Part shown: one piece after another, positions 58,058-64,000 of the stretch
How positions within the stretch are numbered: position 1 is the stretch's first letter
Layout of the letters: each line of letters starts with the position of its first letter
NCBI RefSeq assembly: GCF_035751725.1
Contig: NZ_CP142104.1
Coordinates: 5,828,001 to 5,892,000 of the forward strand
Reading direction: 5' to 3'
Source: Pseudomonas frederiksbergensis
Lineage (GTDB): Bacteria; Pseudomonadota; Gammaproteobacteria; Pseudomonadales; Pseudomonadaceae
DNA: 64,000 nt
Made by a program: the position numbers and the translations under genes
Notes under the pieces: generated by a model
The model's input: only the letters and a program-made list of their open reading frames with translations
Told to the model about the DNA's origin: nothing
Database searches by the model: none

Positions 58058-58063
58058 AGTATA
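58058..58063 (-). promoter_or_regulatory. Candidate -10 of the purEK promoter
   Basis: TATACT on the minus strand, about 120 bases upstream of purE; the hexamer 17 bases further upstream is a poor -35 (GCTGTT). Transcription would start near 58051 and pass through the leader hairpin. Confidence 0.5.
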
Positions 58064-58284
58064 CCTTAATGAAGCGGATAAACAGCACCTGCGACGACCA
58101 TCTGTCATGCGCTGCAAAAAGCGTGATTTCCTGACCAAAAAGTCAGCGCCTTGTCATTCATGGATAACTACATATTTTGATCAAGAAGTTAAATTTCCAA
58201 GTTATAAGAATCCTTATAACTTTAGCGCGGTACCGACAACCTGCTTCCACTCAGCAATGATTAATCAACAAGGATGTTCAAATA

Positions 58285-58851
58285 ATGAAAGATACGATCG
58301 CGATACTCGTCTGCCTCCATGACGACTTGAAAGGTTATGAATACAGAAAACTGTCTTCCGATCATTTCGTCTGGCTCAAGACCGAACTCGAGCTTATCTC
58401 CGGACGTGAAGTAATAATTACTTTCGCCCGCCCCCAACCCCCTTATTCCCATTTGCGCAGATTCGACTATAAAGGCGCAGATGCTTCCAGTAAATTGAGC
58501 GCATGGAGAAACGCGGCCCAGGATTGGCGCTACGAAACACTGCGGAATAACGATTATGATCCAAGGCTCACCAAGACGCTGCTGCTTACCAAAGATAACA
58601 TCAATAAAACCATTTCCGGCATCGCCGAACTTGGGGGCCACTTCGGTATCGCCTCTATCAGCACTTACAATACCCCAGCCCATGAGATAGGCCACCTGTT
58701 CAACGCTGATCATAAAGACAGCGTCATTGAATACGACGGCTGGTGGAAGGACTCGATCATGCATGCCGATAGTTACTCAGACTTGCGTGGCAACACCTAC
58801 CGGTTTTCCGAAAGCAACAGGGAAAATATTCGTCAGTATCTAATGGATTAA
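58285..58851 (+). CDS. Small metzincin-like zinc metalloprotease
   Basis: 188 residues. The zinc site HEIGHLFNADH (133-143) is a full HExxHxxxxxH metzincin motif (the extended His is at 143), and a Met-turn candidate SIMHAD has Met at 159. AAGGA lies 10 bases upstream. No signal peptide, prodomain or membrane helix is seen, so it is short and apparently cytoplasmic; this is unusual because most metzincins are exported. The gene and its upstream region are AT-richer than the flanks, and in PAO1 the same place holds adhA, so it was probably acquired. The family is unassigned. Confidence 0.75.
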   Translation: MKDTIAILVCLHDDLKGYEYRKLSSDHFVWLKTELELISGREVIITFARPQPPYSHLRRFDYKGADASSKLSAWRNAAQDWRYETLRNNDYDPRLTKTLLLTKDNINKTISGIAELGGHFGIASISTYNTPAHEIGHLFNADHKDSVIEYDGWWKDSIMHADSYSDLRGNTYRFSESNRENIRQYLMD

Positions 58852-58896
58852 ATGACCGCTCCGGCCTTGTTGCCAAGATTGTTCAAGCACATCCAT

Positions 58897-59808
58897 TCAG
58901 CCAACGGAGCTCGCCACACCTCCCTCAAGCTTGCGCCAAAGCAACCGCACATTGGCCTTGCGCACCAGGGCACAGCGGTACAGGCGGATCTCCAGCGGGA
59001 CATGCCACTGCGCCCCGCCGCAGATCACCAACTCGCCCCGGGCCAGTTCGTTGCGCACACTCAAGTGAGGGACCCAGGCAATGCCCAGCCCTTCCAGCGC
59101 CATGCTCTTCAGGCTGTCGGCCATGGCCGTCTCGTAGACGGTGGTAAACCGCAGGGCCCGCTGGCGCAACAACTGGTTGACCGAACGCCCCAGGAACGCC
59201 CCGGCGCTGTAGGCCAACAACGGCACGCTGGCCTCGCCTTCGAGGTCGAACAACGGCCCGCCCTGCGCATCGGCCGCGCACACTGGGAGCATCTCGGTCT
59301 GGCCCAGGTGCAAAGAAGGGAAAATCTCCGGGTCCATCTGCATGGCCGAATCCGGATCGTAGAAGGCCAGCATCAAGTCGCAGCCCCCTTCACGCAAGGC
59401 ATGGACGGCATCGCCAACGTTGGTCGCCACCAGGCGCGTGGCGATGTTCATCCCTTCGTTGCGCAATTGCGCTATCCAGCGTGGAAAGAAGCCCAGTGCC
59501 AAGGAGTGGGCGGCGGCCACTTGGATGACTTCGCCCTGCCCGCCCTCCAGATGATGCAGGTGCCGGAGCACCTCGCCCAACTGCTCGACCACCGTACGCG
59601 CCGTGACCAGGAACAGTTGCCCTGCCGCCGTCAGTTCGATCGGCGTACGCGAGCGGTTGACCAGCGTCAGCCCAAGGGCTGCTTCAAGGCTGCGAATCCG
59701 TCGGCTGAACGCCGGCTGTGTCACGAAACGCCGTTCGGCCGCCTGGGAAAAGCTGCGCGTCGCGGCCAGGGCACTGAAGTCCTCGAGCCATTTGCTTTCA
59801 AGATTCAT
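58897..59808 (-). CDS. LysR-family transcriptional regulator
   Basis: 303 residues from ATG 59808. The N-terminal winged helix has WLEDFSALAATRSFSQAAER and FVTQPAFSRRIRSLEAALG. The rest is a periplasmic-binding-protein-like effector domain. It is divergent from aspA, as in PAO1 (PA5428-PA5429), and so is the likely regulator of aspartate catabolism; the effector molecule is not known. Confidence 0.9.
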   Translation of the reverse strand: MNLESKWLEDFSALAATRSFSQAAERRFVTQPAFSRRIRSLEAALGLTLVNRSRTPIELTAAGQLFLVTARTVVEQLGEVLRHLHHLEGGQGEVIQVAAAHSLALGFFPRWIAQLRNEGMNIATRLVATNVGDAVHALREGGCDLMLAFYDPDSAMQMDPEIFPSLHLGQTEMLPVCAADAQGGPLFDLEGEASVPLLAYSAGAFLGRSVNQLLRQRALRFTTVYETAMADSLKSMALEGLGIAWVPHLSVRNELARGELVICGGAQWHVPLEIRLYRCALVRKANVRLLWRKLEGGVASSVG

Positions 59809-59892
59809 CACCGCCCTCCCGGGACGCACCAAAACAGGTCACACGTTCGCCGCATCGTCGGCGTCACACGCCCATTATGCCGAATATGCATA

Positions 59893-59916
59893 GGCCAGTG
59901 TTTAACAGCATTGGCC
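59893..59916. promoter_or_regulatory. Dyad between lysR and aspA, candidate operator
   Basis: GGCCAGTG (59893-59900) and CATTGGCC (59909-59916), eight-base arms with one mismatch and eight bases between them, lie in the 180-base divergent region. LysR sites are often such dyads near the target promoter. Confidence 0.4.
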
Positions 59917-59988
59917 CAAATTTTTCTGAAAGCCTAGGATTCACAGCGTTCCGGCTCTGACCGGGTTCTTATTGAGATGATTTCCATC

Positions 59989-61413
<1,425 letters not shown>

Positions 61414-61467
61414 TCGACGCGACCACTGCTCACCAGGTCGAGGGACTAGACACCTCTCACCTTTTGA

Positions 61468-61502
61468 GGGCTTGGGGACTCGTTCCCCAAGCCCTTTTTT
61501 TT
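61468..61502 (+). terminator. Intrinsic terminator of aspA
   Basis: GGGCTTGGGGA (61468-61478) and TCCCCAAGCCC (61484-61494) form an 11-base stem followed by eight T. Confidence 0.95.
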
Positions 61503-61898
61503 AACAAAAAGCTGCAAGCACGACAGACTGTAGGAACGAGCTGACACTCGATAAACAGCGACGCGCTGCCGTTGTACCCCGCGTCGCTCGCCATCGCGAG
61601 CCGGCTCTCTCCCGCAAGAACCTGACCGAAAGGCCAGGAGATACAAGGGTTCGTTTCGTCGCATGCACCACAACTGTGCAGACGGGCGCCGCACTGATAG
61701 GTATAGTGCCGCCCCTCTTCGCATGAGTGGTCGTCGTCAACGAGGCCTCACAACATGCGAAAACCGAACTAATAACAAAACCCGCGAAGTGGACCGGGAC
61801 GAAACATCGCCCTCTCTGTCGAGCCGCGTGCCGACCGATGTAACAGGATGTTTCCAAATGGCCATCATCGCTTAAACAAAAAACAGCGAGGAATACTC
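61503..61898 (+). other. Upstream region of the symporter gene
   Basis: About 400 bases without a convincing gene. It contains a REP-like GCTCGCCATCGCGAGC palindrome near 61588-61603. A promoter for the symporter is expected, but no clear hexamer pair stands out. Confidence 0.35.
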
Positions 61899-63350
61899 AT
61901 GCTCGAAGTCATCAACGACTTCCTCTCAGGGAAAGTGCTGATCGCGCTCATTGTCGGGCTCGGTGGCTACTTCACGATCCGCTCGCGTTTCGTCCAGTTC
62001 CGTCATTTCTTTCATATGTTCGCGGTGTTCCGTGACAGCCTGAAAAGCAGCACCGACCAGCTCAGCTCGTTCCAGGCCTTGATGCTCAGCCTGGCTGGCC
62101 GCGTCGGCGCGGGCAACATCGCCGGTGTCGGCATTGCCGTGACCCTCGGTGGTCCGGGTGCCGTGTTCTGGATGTGGGTGACCGCCCTGGTCGGCATGTC
62201 CAGCAGCTTCTTCGAATGCTCCCTCGGCCAGCTCTACAAGCGCTGCGACTCCGAAGGCCAGTACCGTGGCGGCCCGTCCTATTACATCCAGCACGGCCTG
62301 CAGAAGCGCTGGTTGGGCATGATCATGGCGTTCCTGCTGCTGATCACCTTCGGCTTCGCCTTCAACGGCCTGCAAGCCCACGCGGTCACCCATTCCCTGA
62401 ACAACGCCTTCGGCTTTGACACCACCTATACAGGCCTGGGCCTGGCGGTGCTGCTGGGTCTGGTGTTCATCGGCGGGATCAAGCGTATCGCCAAGGTGGC
62501 CGACCTGCTGGTACCGGTCAAGACCCTGGCCTACATCGGTGTGACCCTCTACGTGATCGTGCTGCAGTTCGAACACGTACCGGGCATGCTGGCGACAATC
62601 GTCAAGAGCGCCTTTGGCCTGGACCAGGCTTTTGGCGGCCTGATCGGCAGCGCCATCGTCATGGGCGTCAAGCGTGGCGTGTTCGCCAACGAAGCCGGCC
62701 TGGGCAGCGCGCCTAACGTCGCCGCCGTCGCGTCGGTCGAGCACCCGGCTGCACAAGGTGTGGTCCAGGCGTTCAGTGTGTTCCTCGACACCTTCGTGAT
62801 CTGCACCTGCACCGCGTTGCTGATCCTGCTGTCGGGCTTCTATACCCCGGGCTTCGAAGGCGACGGCATTGCCCTGACCCAGAACTCCCTGGCAGCCGTG
62901 GTCGGTGACTGGGGCCGAGTGTTCATCTCCGTAGCCTTGTCGTTGTTTGTGTTCACCTCGATCCTCTACAACTACTATCTGGGTGAGAACAACCTGCGCT
63001 TCATGCTCGGCGAAAACCGCAAGGCACTGATGGCGTATCGCACCCTGGTCCTGGCATTGATTTTCTGGGGCGCCATCGAGAACCTGGGCACCGTGTTCGC
63101 GTTCGCCGACATCACCATGACCCTGCTGGCTTTCGTCAACCTGATCGCGCTGTTCCTGCTGTTCAAGGTCGGCATGCGCATCCTGCGTGACTACGATGAC
63201 CAGCGTGCGGCCGGCATCAAGGTTCCTGTCTTTGACTCGAGCAAATTCCCGGACCTGGACCTGGACCGCAAAGCCTGGCCTGCGACCCCGTCGGCATCTG
63301 CCGCCGATGCCGGCAACGCTCCGGCGAGCCTGGCTGCAGCGCAACGCTGA
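61899..63350 (+). CDS. Alanine/glycine:cation symporter (AGCS family)
   Basis: 483 residues from ATG 61899, with GAGGA upstream; 17 more codons in frame are before that site. About ten or eleven membrane helices. Family marks are SLAGRVGAGNIAGVGIA, GGPGAVFWMWVTALVGM and GVKRGVFANEAGLGSAP. It imports alanine or glycine (perhaps other small amino acids) with Na+. The location between aspA and the asparaginase gene suggests amino-acid uptake for that pathway. Confidence 0.92.
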   Translation: MLEVINDFLSGKVLIALIVGLGGYFTIRSRFVQFRHFFHMFAVFRDSLKSSTDQLSSFQALMLSLAGRVGAGNIAGVGIAVTLGGPGAVFWMWVTALVGMSSSFFECSLGQLYKRCDSEGQYRGGPSYYIQHGLQKRWLGMIMAFLLLITFGFAFNGLQAHAVTHSLNNAFGFDTTYTGLGLAVLLGLVFIGGIKRIAKVADLLVPVKTLAYIGVTLYVIVLQFEHVPGMLATIVKSAFGLDQAFGGLIGSAIVMGVKRGVFANEAGLGSAPNVAAVASVEHPAAQGVVQAFSVFLDTFVICTCTALLILLSGFYTPGFEGDGIALTQNSLAAVVGDWGRVFISVALSLFVFTSILYNYYLGENNLRFMLGENRKALMAYRTLVLALIFWGAIENLGTVFAFADITMTLLAFVNLIALFLLFKVGMRILRDYDDQRAAGIKVPVFDSSKFPDLDLDRKAWPATPSASAADAGNAPASLAAAQR

Positions 63351-63401
63351 TCAACAGTCTGTTTGAAAAAAACCGGGCGCACCCCCAGCGCCCGGCGTGA
63401 C

Positions 63402-63439
63402 ACAACACAAGGTCGGCGTCATGCTCGACCTTATGTTGT
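63402..63439 (+). promoter_or_regulatory. Hairpin in the asparaginase leader
   Basis: ACAACACAAGGTCG (63402-63415) and CGACCTTATGTTGT (63426-63439) pair at 13 of 14 positions. It ends 46 bases before the asparaginase start. It could be a DNA operator or an RNA hairpin; a second GC-rich hairpin lies at about 63371-63396. Confidence 0.5.
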
Positions 63440-63485
63440 GGCGGCTAACCCAAGCGGCCGTTTTCATCCTCGGAGAACACCCCCA

Positions 63486-64000
63486 ATGAATGCCTCGACC
63501 TACCCTGCCGCCCAGCACGTCATGGTGCTCTACACCGGCGGCACCATCGGCATGCAAGCCAGCGCCAACGGCCTGGCCCCGGCATCCGGCTTCGAAGCGC
63601 GGATGCGCGACTACCTGCACAGCCAGCCTGAACTGGTAGTGCCGCAGTGGCGCTTCCGGGAGATGTCGCCGCTGATCGACAGCGCCAACATGACCCCAGC
63701 CTATTGGCAGCAACTGCGCGAAGCGGTGGTCGATGCCGTGGATGTGCAGGGCTGCGACAGCGTGCTTATCCTGCACGGCACCGACACCCTCGCCTACAGC
63801 GCCGCCGCCATGAGCTTCCAGTTGCTGGGCCTGCATGCGCGGGTCTGCTTCACCGGTTCGATGCTGCCCGCCGGCGTGACCGACAGCGACGCCTGGGAAA
63901 ATCTCAGCGGCGCGCTGGTTGCCCTTGGCCACGGCCTGGCGCCAAGCGTGCACCTTTATTTCCACGGGGAACTGCTGGCGCCGACCCGTTGCGCGAAAGT
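63486..64000 (+). CDS. ansA: L-asparaginase (3' end cut by window)
   Basis: At least 171 residues from ATG 63486. The N-terminal catalytic loop VLYTGGTIGM and the HGTDTLAYSAAA motif carry the active-site Thr residues, and FTGSMLP follows. No signal peptide is seen, so it is the cytoplasmic (type I) form. It converts asparagine to aspartate and ammonia; aspartate can then pass to AspA. Located 135 bases after the symporter gene. The active-site pattern is intact in the visible part. Confidence 0.9.
   Translation, partial: MNASTYPAAQHVMVLYTGGTIGMQASANGLAPASGFEARMRDYLHSQPELVVPQWRFREMSPLIDSANMTPAYWQQLREAVVDAVDVQGCDSVLILHGTDTLAYSAAAMSFQLLGLHARVCFTGSMLPAGVTDSDAWENLSGALVALGHGLAPSVHLYFHGELLAPTRCAK

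Noticed and set aside
61663..61875. A 70-codon frame before the symporter gene
   Set aside because: No ribosome site or domain, and it overlaps the symporter leader.

Overview
The window is chromosomal DNA of a Pseudomonas, most likely of the P. fluorescens group. GC is high throughout, the housekeeping gene order matches the PAO1 blocks rubA-rubB-hup, ubiC-ubiA, phoB-phoR, pstSCAB-phoU and purE-purK/lysR/aspA, and many REP/REPIN palindromes with a GTGGGAGCGGGCTTGCTCGC-type core sit between genes. No tRNA, rRNA, CRISPR array or intact insertion sequence was seen.

Positions 1-34390 hold a complete type VI secretion (T6SS) locus of the P. aeruginosa H1 type, built as two divergent arms around 15865-16270. 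The minus arm encodes fha, the membrane complex and baseplate genes tssJ-tssK-tssL-tssM, and the threonine-phosphorylation switch tagF-pppA-ppkA-tagT-tagS-tagR; tagQ presumably lies beyond position 1. The plus arm encodes tssA-tssB-tssC-hcp, then a Tae4-type amidase effector with a lipoprotein that is probably its immunity protein, in the place where PAO1 carries tagJ. It continues with tssE-tssF-tssG-clpV and a cargo island: vgrG, an Eag-type chaperone, a 1481-residue prePAAR/PAAR-Rhs effector and a small immunity gene. The Rhs tip looks like a RES (NAD-consuming toxin) domain, and the immunity protein looks like the toxin-binding part of a Xre/MbcA/ParS antitoxin. This suggests a RES-Xre toxin-antitoxin pair re-used as a secreted effector-immunity pair, and it is the most interesting item in the window.

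Positions 34391-43966 hold a DUF6124 gene behind a structured leader, an HU-type protein gene, the rubredoxin/rubredoxin reductase pair, ubiC-ubiA for ubiquinone synthesis, a small secreted protein, phoB-phoR, a CNNM/CorC-type membrane protein and an M23 peptidase. Positions 44128-52237 hold a response regulator and the phosphate uptake operon pstS-pstC-pstA-pstB-phoU read leftward. Pho boxes precede pstS, pstC and phoB, so sensing, transport and feedback lie within 13 kb.

Positions 52280-64000 hold an MHS-family transporter, a hotdog thioesterase, a hexose-6-phosphate mutarotase, a DUF3299 protein, a GlsB/YeaQ-type protein, and purE-purK behind a leader with a terminator hairpin. A small AT-richer metzincin-like protease gene follows, then a LysR regulator divergent from aspA, an alanine/glycine:cation symporter and the start of an L-asparaginase gene. 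The last three suggest uptake and catabolism of asparagine and aspartate.
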